From contig JANQRT010000024.1 of the NCBI GenBank assembly GCA_028284385.1, forward strand, positions 1 to 64,000: a DNA stretch of 64,000 nucleotides. The letters are read 5' to 3'. The translations under genes were made by a program, and so were the position numbers. Source of the stretch: Opitutaceae bacterium (GTDB lineage: Bacteria > Verrucomicrobiota > Verrucomicrobiia > Opitutales > Opitutaceae). The notes under the pieces were generated by a model. The model worked only from the letters and a program-made list of their open reading frames with translations. It did no database searches and was not told the DNA's origin. Below, one piece after another: positions 1-8,769 of this stretch (position 1 is the first letter of the stretch; each line of letters begins with the position of its first letter).

Positions 1-98
1 CCCGGACAAATGACGGCCTGCTGCAGGCCTTTTCGGCGAAGGGTCTCCACCAGCGTGTAGCTCCAAAGGGCATTTGCATTTGGAAATGTTCCAGACAT
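1..98 (-). CDS. menD: 2-succinyl-5-enolpyruvyl-6-hydroxy-3-cyclohexene-1-carboxylate synthase, N-terminus only
   Basis: Only the first 32 complete codons lie in the window. The reading starts at an ATG (bases 98-96), five bases past the stop of menF, and runs off the left edge. The peptide contains NALWSYTLVETLRRKG and then AVICPG, which matches the opening helix and the thiamine-diphosphate site strand (ICPGSRS in cyanobacterial and related MenD). MenD condenses isochorismate with 2-oxoglutarate, the step directly after MenF. The near-zero spacing to menF supports one transcript. The call rests on a short stretch but motif and context agree. Confidence 0.85.
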   Translation of the reverse strand, partial: MSGTFPNANALWSYTLVETLRRKGLQQAVICP

Positions 99-103
99 GG
101 GAC

Positions 104-1534
104 CTAAATCAGGTTCTCCATCAGAGCTTTGAATTTCCAATCCGTTTCCTGTAGTTCCTTTTCAGGTACAGATCCTTCGACAATGCCAACACCTGCGTAG
201 AGTTGAGCTTTTTCCTTGTCTACCAGAGCTGATCGAATGGCCACGAGAAAATCGCCTTCACCTCGGCCGTCAATCCAGCCAACGGGACCGGCGTACAAGC
301 CGCGCTCGAAATTTTCCAACGAAGGAATCAGTTCTTGGGTCTTTTCTCGTGGAGTCCCTCCCACCGCTGGAGTCGGGTGCAGTTGTTCGACCACATCCAA
401 TAAGTGAATCTTTTGCGGAACGTTTCCGTGTATCAGGGAGTGAAGATGCTGAACGTTCACCAGCCTTTTTAGGCTGGGATTCGCTGCTGCCGAAACCTCG
501 ATTCCAAGCTCCTTGAGTCGGCGGCAGGTAGCATCAAGAACGAAGGCGTGCTCGCGGCGGTCTTTGTCCGATTTCAGCAGAGCGTTGCCTAGCTTAGCGT
601 CTTCCGCCGCGGAAACGCCACGCGGAGCAGATCCGGCTAGCGCTTCGGTAAATAGCTTGCCCTCGCTTAGCTTGACCATGCGCTCGGGACTTGCTCCGAT
701 GAAACTTTGGCCTTTGCCGTTAGCCGTTGAAAAGGAGAAACAATCCGGAAATCGCTCCCTTAAAGCATTGAGGATCTCAAGAGGATGGAAGGGTTGATTC
801 GCTTCCAAGTCCAAGGCTCGGGCAAGCACGATTTTATCGAACTCCCCCTGCCCGATTCCGTCTAGAGCCTTTTCTATCGATTGGGAGAAGCCCGCCGCGC
901 CGCCTTCTTCTTTTTCTCCGGTAATTCTCCAGCTTGATCTTTCGCGATCGCTCGAAGGGTCGACTTCCGTGTAATCGAAAGTATGGAATTTCGTATTCGC
1001 ATTCCATATACGCTTGGCTATTTCATTAACATCGCTATCCTCGTCGACTACAGCATTGGCAACCGCCACGCAACGACCTTGTGTTGAACTAACCTGCCAG
1101 CGAGGAACGAATATGTTCGCCGCGGGAAAAGGCGAATCGTCAGCCACCTCGGAGAAAAAAGCGAAGGAGCAAAAGAAATGCGGTCCGAAAAAAGGCAACG
1201 AAGCGTCGCCCACCGCGATCGTGTTATCCAGCGTTTCGTTAATGAAGGTCTTTGCATCCTTAAATCGCGAATCGCCGCGAGGCTGGCTATGTAGAACAGC
1301 TTCCGCCCCTGCCATAGCAAAGCCCTCGCTAGCTCTTTCCACGTAAAAGTGGAGTTCGCTCGATTCGTAAATGGATTCAAGAACCGCCAATGGATCTAGC
1401 GTCTCGGCCTCCAAGGTAATGCTCACGAGCTGGGGTTGTCGCTTTGACGCGGCTTGCCACTTGCAACCCTCTAAAAAACGCTGCAGATCCTCCAGTGTTT
1501 GCGATTTAGAAGTATCTATTGGAAGTGTTTGCAA
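104..1534 (-). CDS. menF: Isochorismate synthase MenF
   Basis: Converts chorismate to isochorismate, the entry step to menaquinone. The 476-residue chain has a variable N-terminal half and a chorismate-binding C-terminal domain from about residue 215. Visible family motifs are FIGASPERMV, LHPTPAVGGTP, YAGPVGW and AGVGIVEGSVPEKELQETDWK. LHPTPAVGGTP and the final E-x-E-x-D-WK region are typical of isochorismate synthases rather than anthranilate or aminodeoxychorismate synthases. The first usable start is a TTG at 1534, twelve bases past the metG stop; no in-frame ATG occurs for about 70 codons, and those residues look like normal family sequence, so TTG is kept. It sits between metG and menD on one likely transcript. 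Confidence 0.93.
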   Translation of the reverse strand: MQTLPIDTSKSQTLEDLQRFLEGCKWQAASKRQPQLVSITLEAETLDPLAVLESIYESSELHFYVERASEGFAMAGAEAVLHSQPRGDSRFKDAKTFINETLDNTIAVGDASLPFFGPHFFCSFAFFSEVADDSPFPAANIFVPRWQVSSTQGRCVAVANAVVDEDSDVNEIAKRIWNANTKFHTFDYTEVDPSSDRERSSWRITGEKEEGGAAGFSQSIEKALDGIGQGEFDKIVLARALDLEANQPFHPLEILNALRERFPDCFSFSTANGKGQSFIGASPERMVKLSEGKLFTEALAGSAPRGVSAAEDAKLGNALLKSDKDRREHAFVLDATCRRLKELGIEVSAAANPSLKRLVNVQHLHSLIHGNVPQKIHLLDVVEQLHPTPAVGGTPREKTQELIPSLENFERGLYAGPVGWIDGRGEGDFLVAIRSALVDKEKAQLYAGVGIVEGSVPEKELQETDWKFKALMENLI

Positions 1535-1546
1535 AGCGGATAGCTG

Positions 1547-3082
1547 CTACTCGTCAGCCTGGGGCTTGGGAAAGAGTATCGTTTTCTCTCCTATCTTTTT
1601 GCCAACGAGGATTTCCGAACGTTGCATGTGATCCTTCCAGGAACGATCTTCCGTATCGCCTAGCAGGTTCCAGACTTTCTGAGTAATTCCCGGCATAACG
1701 GGCTGCAGTAGGCCTACAGCAAGACGTAGGGCTTCAGCCATTACAAATAGCGAAGTGTTTAATCGTTGCTTATCGCTTTCTTCATCGGATTTCGCTAATT
1801 TCCATGGCGCTCTTTGCTCTGCGTAGCGATTGATGGCAGATATGAAAGCGAAGGTCTTTTCGAGGCCGGTGTGAAATTGAAACTCCTCGTAGAGTTCCAC
1901 GGCCTTCGAAAAGGTTTCGTCCCATAATTTCCAAAGGTCGTTTTCCAGATCCTCGTTTACGCTCGGAGTCGGGATTACGCCATCGCAATAGCGTCCTGTC
2001 ATATTCAATACACGATTGAGCAAATTCCCCAAGTCATTGGCCAAATCGCTATTGTAGCGGGACATAAATAGATCGATTGAAAAATCGCTATCCTGACCCA
2101 CATTCATTTCTCGCGTCACGAAGTAGCGAAAGGCGTCCGGACCGAACTGCTCGACCAGATCTAACGGATCAACCACTTCACCGGTGCTTTTGGACATTTT
2201 TTTGCCGTCTACCGTCCACCAGCCATGAACTAACAGGTGCTTGGGAAGCTCTACCTCGCAGGCATGCAGCATAATGGGCCAATAGACCGAATGCGGCGGA
2301 AGCAAGATGTCCTTCCCTATCACGTGGTAGTCGACAGGCCAATACGATTTAAAATCATCGCTTCCATGCCCTACGGCGGAGATGTAGTTCACCAAGGCGT
2401 CAAACCATACGTAGGTCACGTAGTCTTCGTCGAAAGGCAATGGAATCCCCCACTCCAGTCTCTTCTTCGGTCGCGAAATGCAAAGATCGTTGATCGGTTC
2501 CTTAAGAAACTCGAGAACCTGCTTCGCTCGATAGCGAGGAAATATGAACTCCTGATTCGATTTTATATAATCAATGAGCCAGTCCTGGTACTGGCTAAGT
2601 TTGAAGAAGTAATTGGTCTCCGTTATCTCAACGACCTCGCCGAAAATCTCCGGCCACTCGCCGTCGACTTTATCTTTCTCCTGCAGAAACTGCTCAGCTC
2701 GAGCGCTATAGAATCCTTTGTATTCAGCCTGGTATACATCTCCCTTATCGAAAATCTTCTGCAACAGGGAACGCACGACCGTTTTATGACGCTCTTCGGT
2801 GGTTCGGATATAATCGTCGTTCGAGATCTCTAGCTTTTTACAAAGATCCTTAAACGCTTCGGCGGCTTCGTCACACAGCTCGATGGGCTCTATCCCTCGA
2901 TCCTGGGCCGACTGCTGCACTTTTTGACCATGTTCATCGAGTCCGGTAAGGAAATGCACTTCGTCACCCATAGTCCTGCGAAACCTCGCGACAACGTCAG
3001 TCAACACCTTCTCGTAGGCGTGCCCGATATGGGGAGAGCCATTGGCATAATCGATGGCAGTCGTGATGTAAAATCGCTTCAT
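1547..3082 (-). CDS. metG: Methionyl-tRNA synthetase
   Basis: Charges tRNA-Met with methionine; class I synthetase, cytosolic. The HIGH-type motif is PHIGHAY at residues 17-23 and the KMSKS loop is at 295-299. The connective region near residues 120-135 reads YKGFYSARAEQF, without the zinc-knuckle cysteines of E. coli-type enzymes, so this is the zinc-free type seen in Bacillus subtilis. At 511 residues it stops after the anticodon-binding helical domain and lacks the C-terminal tRNA-binding (Trbp111-like) domain of many homologues. ATG start. It leads the metG-menF-menD run; the tie to menaquinone genes is probably only shared transcription. Confidence 0.96.
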   Translation of the reverse strand: MKRFYITTAIDYANGSPHIGHAYEKVLTDVVARFRRTMGDEVHFLTGLDEHGQKVQQSAQDRGIEPIELCDEAAEAFKDLCKKLEISNDDYIRTTEERHKTVVRSLLQKIFDKGDVYQAEYKGFYSARAEQFLQEKDKVDGEWPEIFGEVVEITETNYFFKLSQYQDWLIDYIKSNQEFIFPRYRAKQVLEFLKEPINDLCISRPKKRLEWGIPLPFDEDYVTYVWFDALVNYISAVGHGSDDFKSYWPVDYHVIGKDILLPPHSVYWPIMLHACEVELPKHLLVHGWWTVDGKKMSKSTGEVVDPLDLVEQFGPDAFRYFVTREMNVGQDSDFSIDLFMSRYNSDLANDLGNLLNRVLNMTGRYCDGVIPTPSVNEDLENDLWKLWDETFSKAVELYEEFQFHTGLEKTFAFISAINRYAEQRAPWKLAKSDEESDKQRLNTSLFVMAEALRLAVGLLQPVMPGITQKVWNLLGDTEDRSWKDHMQRSEILVGKKIGEKTILFPKPQADE

Positions 3083-3244
3083 AATCTTAAAACGCGTCGA
3101 TGCATAAGGTTACGGGAATTGGGCCGCAACTCAAATGCGCCAAAACGTAGCTACCATCTGGAAGGCTTAATCTAAACGCCGAGGGTCTAGCTATCCTTCT
3201 GGTTCTGCCTCTTTTGCAGAATCCTCATCGAAACGCTCCGATTT

Positions 3245-3493
3245 CTAATCTAGACTGCCATGCGTACCGTCACAGAAAGGCGCATTATTGGTGTGTTTGC
3301 ACATGCATAGGAAGGCAGGGCCATCCTTTTCAGCCTTGAATACTTTCGGAGCGAATTGGCCGTCAGCGCTCTTGTGCGAACCATCACAGAAGGGCTGATT
3401 CTCAGAGTAGCCACAGGTACAAAATGCATAGGTTTCTCCCTCTTTCAGTTCGACTTTAACGGGGCCTCTTCCAGCGATCTTCGGTTCACTCAT
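3245..3493 (-). CDS. Double CDGSH-type iron-sulfur protein
   Basis: A small protein of 82 residues with two iron-sulfur binding motifs of the C-x-C-x(8-9)-P-x-C-D-G-S/T-H type: CTCGYSENQPFCDGSH in the middle and CMCKHTNNAPFCDGTH near the end. Each should bind a 2Fe-2S cluster with three cysteines and one histidine. Proteins of this kind occur in many bacteria as soluble electron-transfer or redox-sensing proteins; the exact role is not known. No signal peptide or membrane segment is visible. It lies 61 bases after the cytochrome c maturation gene ccsA on the same strand, so it may be the last gene of that operon, which is inference from spacing. Confidence 0.9.
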   Translation of the reverse strand: MSEPKIAGRGPVKVELKEGETYAFCTCGYSENQPFCDGSHKSADGQFAPKVFKAEKDGPAFLCMCKHTNNAPFCDGTHGSLD

Positions 3494-3554
3494 AGCGTAT
3501 CAGTTTTTTGGATTAATGGTTGGTGGATTTTTCCTTTGGAAAAGAATTGAGTCA

Positions 3555-5468
3555 CTAGGCAGCGCTTTTCGAGGACGCCGGCCGTTGCTGCTTTTCCTTG
3601 AGATAGATAGCTGTAGCAAAAATCGCCACAAATACCAACTCTCCACCGCAGAAATAGAATAGATTTGTGGCTACTCCGTCGTCGAAACCATAGGAGTGCA
3701 AGCCGACCTGAAGCAAGTTAACGCCAAACCAGGCCAGCGCCACGGTAATCGGGGTCAAAGCCAAACCCGCTGTGAAGCTCAACTCCTTCAAGATGCCTGC
3801 TAACCGCCCATGCAGCACGATCAAGAGCCAAAGGACAATCATGAGAGCTCCATTCTCCTTCGGATCCCATCCCCAGAAACGTCCCCAAGACTGATCGCCC
3901 CAGATTCCACCAAGAATCGTTCCAAGCGTAGTGAAGAAGATAGCGACAATTGTCAGACCGTAGGAAACGTTGAATATCTCTTTAATCCTCTCCTTGCTCG
4001 CTCGATTTACGAGCCGAACGATCAAATAGGCATGGGCAAAGAGCCCGGCGATCAAGGCTGCTCCGTAGCCGATGTTGATGGTCACGACATGGGTGGCTAG
4101 CCAGAAGTTGGAATTGAGGACGGCAACCAGCATCCCCATCGTATCTCCATCCGCAGCGTAGCTGAAGCCGACAAAATGAAGGATTGTCCCGCCGACGCCA
4201 GCAAGGAACAGCCCTAGCACATCTCGCCGTTTCACTTCCACTAGAATGCCGGAAAGGACTACGATTCCACCAACGAATATGACGGATTCGTAGAGCGTGG
4301 CAATGGGGGGACGCGCCATGATAAGACATCGTATGAGAATTCCAACTACATGAATTAGAAATCCGATGACCGCAGAAACGAGACTGATTCGATAAAGCCA
4401 TTTGGGGAGAAAGGCGAAAGACAGCCAAAGACTCACACATGAGATAATATAGAAGGCGACGCTTCGATTGAAGAAGTTACCCTTATTGTAGGTGAGCTCC
4501 AATTCTACTGGTACTCTCGCGGTGACTTCGCCCCTTAAAGCGGAAATCTGATCCTCCACTGCACTGGCATCGCCTCGCTTGGCTGCCAAGGTCATAGATA
4601 CGATTTGTTCTAGTCTTTCGCTTTCCCAGTCGCTTAAAGGACGTCCGCTTAGCAAGTCCCAAGGCGACATCCATTCGCTAGTGTCCTGATTCGCTTCAGG
4701 TGGTACTATTTTCAAGGATACGGCAGAAGTGTCGCGGATTTTATCCTGAAGTTGAGTAGTCAAATAAAGAACGGCCATCGGGTAAGGCGTTTGACGCTCT
4801 TCGGGGGAAAGGCTGCTAATGGCTTCGATTTTCTCGGCGATGGTGTTCCGCAACTCCAGGACTTTAACGTAATTCAGGCTCGAACGGCCTTCGAGGCCCA
4901 ACTCGCTAGCCAATTGGTCGTTGGTGATTTCAATGTCATACACGAGACCGCTGAATGAACGACTAAGCGCGTAGTAGCTAAGCGTTTTCTGATAGAGGGT
5001 GATCAAAGCGACTTCAGTCGCCGACAGTTCCTCTCGAGGCTTCGAAGCGAAAGCCCGGATATCTTCAAGAATATTATTGAAGGCCTCGCTTAGCTGGAGA
5101 AAGGAATAGTGATGATATTGGCGATCCGATGAGTCTTGCTTCTTGTCAATTTCGAGTCCCAAGGCCTGGATAACTTCGACGTTTCGCTCTCTGAATACAG
5201 GTCGTCTGTAGGACTCTCTCGGATACAGTAGAAGTTCGACCAGCCACTCCGAGGCGCTCATGTCGACCAGCTTAGACTTCTGGTTGAAAACAAGGAGGTT
5301 TGAACGGGCGAAGGTATCGAAAGGTTTTAGGCGTCCATCTTGTTGAACGATCAGCGGTTCGAAAGCTTCGGCCAGGCCAGACAAATCTCGACTGGATTGG
5401 CCATGTAGGCACGCAGTCAATACGAAGGTAGTCAGAACGGCTAACAAGCGTTTGGCGCTCAAGCTCAT
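3555..5468 (-). CDS. ccsA: CcsA/ResC-type cytochrome c assembly protein with large N-terminal extension
   Basis: Part of system II cytochrome c maturation, which carries heme across the inner membrane and attaches it to apocytochromes with ResB. The protein has 637 residues. A signal peptide (about 1-22) is followed by roughly 310 residues of soluble, probably periplasmic sequence, then a multi-span membrane region from about residue 335. The tryptophan-rich heme-handling motif lies near residues 515-535 (WGRFWGWDPKENGALM), flanked by likely heme-ligand histidines in ATHVV and LHSYGF. Classical CcsA is about 320 residues, so the N-terminal half is an added module I cannot assign. The start ATG overlaps the resB stop in an ATGA, with AGGAGG just upstream, indicating translational coupling. 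Confidence 0.9.
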   Translation of the reverse strand: MSLSAKRLLAVLTTFVLTACLHGQSSRDLSGLAEAFEPLIVQQDGRLKPFDTFARSNLLVFNQKSKLVDMSASEWLVELLLYPRESYRRPVFRERNVEVIQALGLEIDKKQDSSDRQYHHYSFLQLSEAFNNILEDIRAFASKPREELSATEVALITLYQKTLSYYALSRSFSGLVYDIEITNDQLASELGLEGRSSLNYVKVLELRNTIAEKIEAISSLSPEERQTPYPMAVLYLTTQLQDKIRDTSAVSLKIVPPEANQDTSEWMSPWDLLSGRPLSDWESERLEQIVSMTLAAKRGDASAVEDQISALRGEVTARVPVELELTYNKGNFFNRSVAFYIISCVSLWLSFAFLPKWLYRISLVSAVIGFLIHVVGILIRCLIMARPPIATLYESVIFVGGIVVLSGILVEVKRRDVLGLFLAGVGGTILHFVGFSYAADGDTMGMLVAVLNSNFWLATHVVTINIGYGAALIAGLFAHAYLIVRLVNRASKERIKEIFNVSYGLTIVAIFFTTLGTILGGIWGDQSWGRFWGWDPKENGALMIVLWLLIVLHGRLAGILKELSFTAGLALTPITVALAWFGVNLLQVGLHSYGFDDGVATNLFYFCGGELVFVAIFATAIYLKEKQQRPASSKSAA

Positions 5469-6613
5469 AGAGACCTCCTTTTCTTCATCAGATTGGGCAA
5501 CCTAAAGAGGATATGGATCATCAAGCCGATGCACATGATGACGCTGGAAACGTACGGATAGTTGCGTCCCGCATTTCTAACTACAGCTAATACAGTCGCC
5601 TCACGATCTCCATCTTCAATGAAAGAAGCTTGATAGAAAATGTACTGATTCTTCACTAGCGGTTGATTCATGGAAATTTCGACCCGACGCTTGGTATCCC
5701 CTTCCAGCACGTTGACGATCGAACGATAGTCTTTGGCGGTCTGGGTCCCTGGATGCATCCGCTTGATGAAATCGATTAGCTCGATTTTAAAGGGCAAGAT
5801 GTAGCGAGCGTTGCGCAGATCCAGCTGGAAGATTTTGCCACTCGTTTCAATGAGTTGTGGAATCCGCATGCCTTGGAGCAAATAGTAGATCCCGTCGTCC
5901 TGACCGAAACCAGAGAGTTCGACAACCATAGCGGCTTGATTTCGCTCGAACACAGGATCCAGCTCTTTGGGAGCCAATCGAAAACGTTGAGCCAAGCCCT
6001 TGTGATCCCTAGGGGCTGGACTATCCGCTCTCAAAACGCTGGCGTTGCGGAAGAATTGACGGACCGTAATTTTTCCGGGTACGCCAGATCCTTCGATGAC
6101 TGCTCCTTCCCGAATGTATTCGTTGCGAAAAGCGACCACATTATTGTAGTCCTCGGGGCTTTGATCGATCACCGCTAATTCCAGTTCATGATAGTCGGCG
6201 TAATTGCCTGAGCTGTCTCCTTCAAACAGCATCATGTTTCCTTCCTTAGAGAAATAGGCCGTGAAAAACCCGCCGATTAGCAGCAGGAGCCCGCCGCCGT
6301 GAGCTATCAAAGTTCCCGTTCGATCCCAGCGCCAAGGACTTTTGAATACAAGCTTTGCCAGGAGATTCATGAACATAATGGTCAAAGCGAAACGCCCGCC
6401 TGGAGCAGGTATGATCAAGCCTTCCAGGATGGGAATCCCTGGCCATTCAAAGAAAAACCAGGAGGAGAAATAGGCGTTTTGAGAAACGTAAAGCCCTACG
6501 TATTTCTGGGCGATGGTGCCGGCGACCAATATGATCAGAAGCCAGATCGCGGTATAGAAAAACAGTGCCGGCGAAGCGACGAAGTTTCCGATTCGTTTTA
6601 CTGAAATAGCCAT
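5465..6613 (-). CDS. resB: ResB-like cytochrome c biogenesis protein
   Basis: Partner of CcsA in system II cytochrome c maturation. It has an N-terminal membrane span (residues about 14-37), further hydrophobic spans around residues 65-115, a long periplasmic section and a C-terminal span (VSSVIMCIGLMIHILFRLP) before a basic cytosolic tail, which is the ResB layout. The first possible codon is TTG at 6625; I use the ATG at 6613 (MAISVKRIGN). Neither has a clear ribosome site. The gene lies 18 bases after the lipoprotein gene and overlaps ccsA by four bases, so the three form one operon. No cytochrome c gene is adjacent. Confidence 0.85.
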   Translation of the reverse strand: MAISVKRIGNFVASPALFFYTAIWLLIILVAGTIAQKYVGLYVSQNAYFSSWFFFEWPGIPILEGLIIPAPGGRFALTIMFMNLLAKLVFKSPWRWDRTGTLIAHGGGLLLLIGGFFTAYFSKEGNMMLFEGDSSGNYADYHELELAVIDQSPEDYNNVVAFRNEYIREGAVIEGSGVPGKITVRQFFRNASVLRADSPAPRDHKGLAQRFRLAPKELDPVFERNQAAMVVELSGFGQDDGIYYLLQGMRIPQLIETSGKIFQLDLRNARYILPFKIELIDFIKRMHPGTQTAKDYRSIVNVLEGDTKRRVEISMNQPLVKNQYIFYQASFIEDGDREATVLAVVRNAGRNYPYVSSVIMCIGLMIHILFRLPNLMKKRRSL

Positions 6614-6631
6614 GCTAGTGTGCAATGAATC

Positions 6632-7222
6632 TCATGGAAATACGACGCTATCGCAAAAGGCGTAGAATGAATCGCTGGCAGCTTCCGCCGATTGCCCTGA
6701 GGCAGTCAGCTTAGCGAATAGCGTATAGTTTTCCCGCAAGTAAATGCCTGCCAAGATACTTTGCCCAGTCGATTCGTTGACCAAATCAAGGCGAAAGTAA
6801 GACGTCCCTTGTTCAGTTTCGCTTTCCCGCAAGAGGTTATCCAAATCGGTTTGGGCAACGGGGCTGAGACCGATCTGGCCTCTCCAACGGTTCACATTGG
6901 CCAGCAAACCACCCGCCATGCCTGCCAATCTGACCAGGGACACGTCAGCCGATTCATCGCCGGTCGGTACAGAAAAGCTGGCCAGTCGCATGCTGGAAGG
7001 TCGGCCTGGTTGCCAGCCTTCAGGAGCGGTAAACGAGATTTGCTGCTGTGGCTTGGCATCCGAAGCGGGATTAGCAGCAGGGGCAGGAGTATTCGCTTCG
7101 GGCTGCTTGGCCTCGCGATAACTGACGACGGATGGCTCATTAGAGCACGACCAGAGAAGGCAGAGCGAACAACATATGAATAGTCCTCGCGCGCCTGATA
7201 GTACGCCTGACATGTAAAGCAT
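6632..7222 (-). CDS. Predicted lipoprotein at head of cytochrome c assembly operon
   Basis: I do not recognise a named family. The N-terminus has a hydrophobic stretch (GLFICCSLCLLW) ending in a lipobox-like LWSC, so the mature protein should be a lipid-anchored envelope protein. A proline/alanine-rich linker follows and then about 130 residues of folded sequence with FTAPEGWQPG near the start. The open frame extends to a GTG at 7258; two ATG codons at 7222 and 7213 give a more normal signal peptide, and 7222 is used here without ribosome-site support. It is 18 bases upstream of resB, so a role in cytochrome c maturation or redox envelope maintenance is possible but is inference from position. 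Confidence 0.7.
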   Translation of the reverse strand: MLYMSGVLSGARGLFICCSLCLLWSCSNEPSVVSYREAKQPEANTPAPAANPASDAKPQQQISFTAPEGWQPGRPSSMRLASFSVPTGDESADVSLVRLAGMAGGLLANVNRWRGQIGLSPVAQTDLDNLLRESETEQGTSYFRLDLVNESTGQSILAGIYLRENYTLFAKLTASGQSAEAASDSFYAFCDSVVFP

Positions 7223-7620
7223 TGCGGGGTAACAAGTATTCAAGAAAGTTCTAGTCACAAGCGCAAAGCGTTATCGATGGATCTTTGTAAGCCGGATTTC
7301 TAGCCCTGTTTCCCATGGCTAATTACAGTCGTGATGAAATCGAATCAAAGATTATGGAATGGCTATAGATAAATTAGAGCAAAAAGATCACCGTATCGAG
7401 TCGCCTGAGACACTCGAAGTAATACTATTCTAGTCGAAAATGCAGAAGGCGCAAACCGCCCATTCGGATTAGCGGTCGCGCCTTCAAAACAAACGCTACG
7501 TGAGATTAAAATTTCCTTATGCTTTTCCTATTGTCCTGAATATAAGCAACTACTTCGCGAGGTCCAGTAAATAAAGACAAAAATGTATTTTATTATGGGT
7601 CATACTCGATTGCTCCCGGA
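7223..7620. other. Intergenic stretch between the transporter genes and the cytochrome c assembly operon
   Basis: About 400 bases without a supportable gene. It should hold the end of the oppB/oppC-like transcript and the promoter of the lipoprotein-resB-ccsA operon. The only clear structure is the hairpin at 7445-7485, listed separately. Confidence 0.6.
7445..7485 (-). terminator. Candidate terminator hairpin after the ABC transporter genes
   Basis: Two nested arms are visible: GAAGGCGC pairs with GCGCCTTC (8 bp), and inside it ACCGC pairs with GCGGT (5 bp) around a 12-base loop. On the minus strand the hairpin is followed by TGCATTTTCG, so the T tract is displaced by four bases. It sits about 135 bases downstream of the oppC-like stop. 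A Rho-independent terminator is the likeliest reading, though the short T tract keeps confidence moderate. Confidence 0.5.
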
Positions 7621-8769
7621 CTACTTTGCAGCGTAGGGGTCTGCAGCGTCTCTCATTCCATCTCCTAGAAAATTGAAAGCCATAACGGTGACCACAATCA
7701 TGAGCAGCGGCATCAGTATCCACGGGTAGTCGGTAACCAGTTGAACATTCATGCAATCCTGTAGCATGACTCCCCAGCTGACGACAGGAGGCCGGAGCCC
7801 GAGTCCTAGGAAACTCAAAGCAGTTTCTCCCAAAATCATGCCGGGAATGCTAAGCGTCATGGCCACGATGATGTGACTTGTCATGCCAGGCATCAGGTGG
7901 CGGAAAAGAATGCGTCCATGACCGGCCCCCAGCAGCCTTGCTGCCGTTGCATAGTCTTCCTCTCGAAAGGCGAGCATCTTTCCTCTGGCAACACGAGCCA
8001 GTCCAGTCCAGTTCAGAAGGCTCAGTACGATGGTGATCGCGAAATAGACTCTTAAGGCCGGCCAGTCCAGTGGCAGAGCGGCTCCTAGAGCCAACCAGAG
8101 CGGCAGCTCCGGAAACGCGTTGATGATTTCAATCCCTCTTTGGATAAAATTATCGACCGAACCTCCCACGTATCCAGAAATTCCTCCAATCACCAATCCC
8201 AACACAAAAGTGATGGAGATGGAGATCAGGCCTATCGAGAGGCTAACCCGAGATCCATAGATAAGTCGACTTGCGATATCCTGACCATACTTATCGGCCC
8301 CGAGAAAATAGAAGGTTGGCGACGTTGTGATTGTATTTTCATCGTATTCTTGTTCTTGGTACGCTTTCCGATCGACTCCGAAAAAGCGCCGTTCCATGGG
8401 AATCACTCCCCAAATTTTGGTGGGCTCCCCTTTAACGAAGAATCCCAAAGGTACAGTCTTGTCTTTATGTTCCTTGTAAACGAGGCGATAGGTGACGGGA
8501 TCTAACTTCGACTCGAACAGCCGCGTATGAAGTCCGTCTTGAAAGTTGAAGAGAATGGGCTGCGGGGGGCAGTACTTGTGCTGGAGATCTTGGGCATCCT
8601 GAGCATAGGGAGCGAAGAACTCGGCGAACAAAGCCACGAAATACAACACGCACAAAACCCAAAGAGAATACATAGCAACCTTGTGCTTTTCGAAACGCAG
8701 TCGAATGAGTTGCCATTGGGATAGAACCGAGATGTCGGCTGTCTCCACATTCTCTTGAGTGTCCGTCAT
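7621..8769 (-). CDS. Peptide-type ABC transporter permease (OppC-like)
   Basis: Inner-membrane permease of the oligopeptide/nickel ABC importer class. A cytosolic N-terminus and first span (residues about 32-53) are followed by an unusually long periplasmic insertion of roughly 90 residues, then five spans. The EAA loop that contacts the ATPase is near residue 270 (DYATAARLLGAG), followed by the OppC-typical GETALSFLGLGLRPP. An earlier in-frame codon at 8808 is open, but the ATG at 8769 overlaps the stop of the upstream gene (ATGA) behind GGAGGAG, so 8769 is the start. It is coupled to the fused binding-protein/permease gene. No ATPase subunits are in the window, so the energising pair must be encoded elsewhere. 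Confidence 0.92.
   Translation of the reverse strand: MTDTQENVETADISVLSQWQLIRLRFEKHKVAMYSLWVLCVLYFVALFAEFFAPYAQDAQDLQHKYCPPQPILFNFQDGLHTRLFESKLDPVTYRLVYKEHKDKTVPLGFFVKGEPTKIWGVIPMERRFFGVDRKAYQEQEYDENTITTSPTFYFLGADKYGQDIASRLIYGSRVSLSIGLISISITFVLGLVIGGISGYVGGSVDNFIQRGIEIINAFPELPLWLALGAALPLDWPALRVYFAITIVLSLLNWTGLARVARGKMLAFREEDYATAARLLGAGHGRILFRHLMPGMTSHIIVAMTLSIPGMILGETALSFLGLGLRPPVVSWGVMLQDCMNVQLVTDYPWILMPLLMIVVTVMAFNFLGDGMRDAADPYAAK

Noticed and set aside
2237..2833. 198-codon open frame on the plus strand
   Set aside because: Antisense to metG, whose frame has strong motifs; it is a shadow of biased base use.
3200..3225. Small stem TTCTGC/GCAGAA downstream of the CDGSH gene
   Set aside because: No T tract in either direction; too weak to call a terminator.
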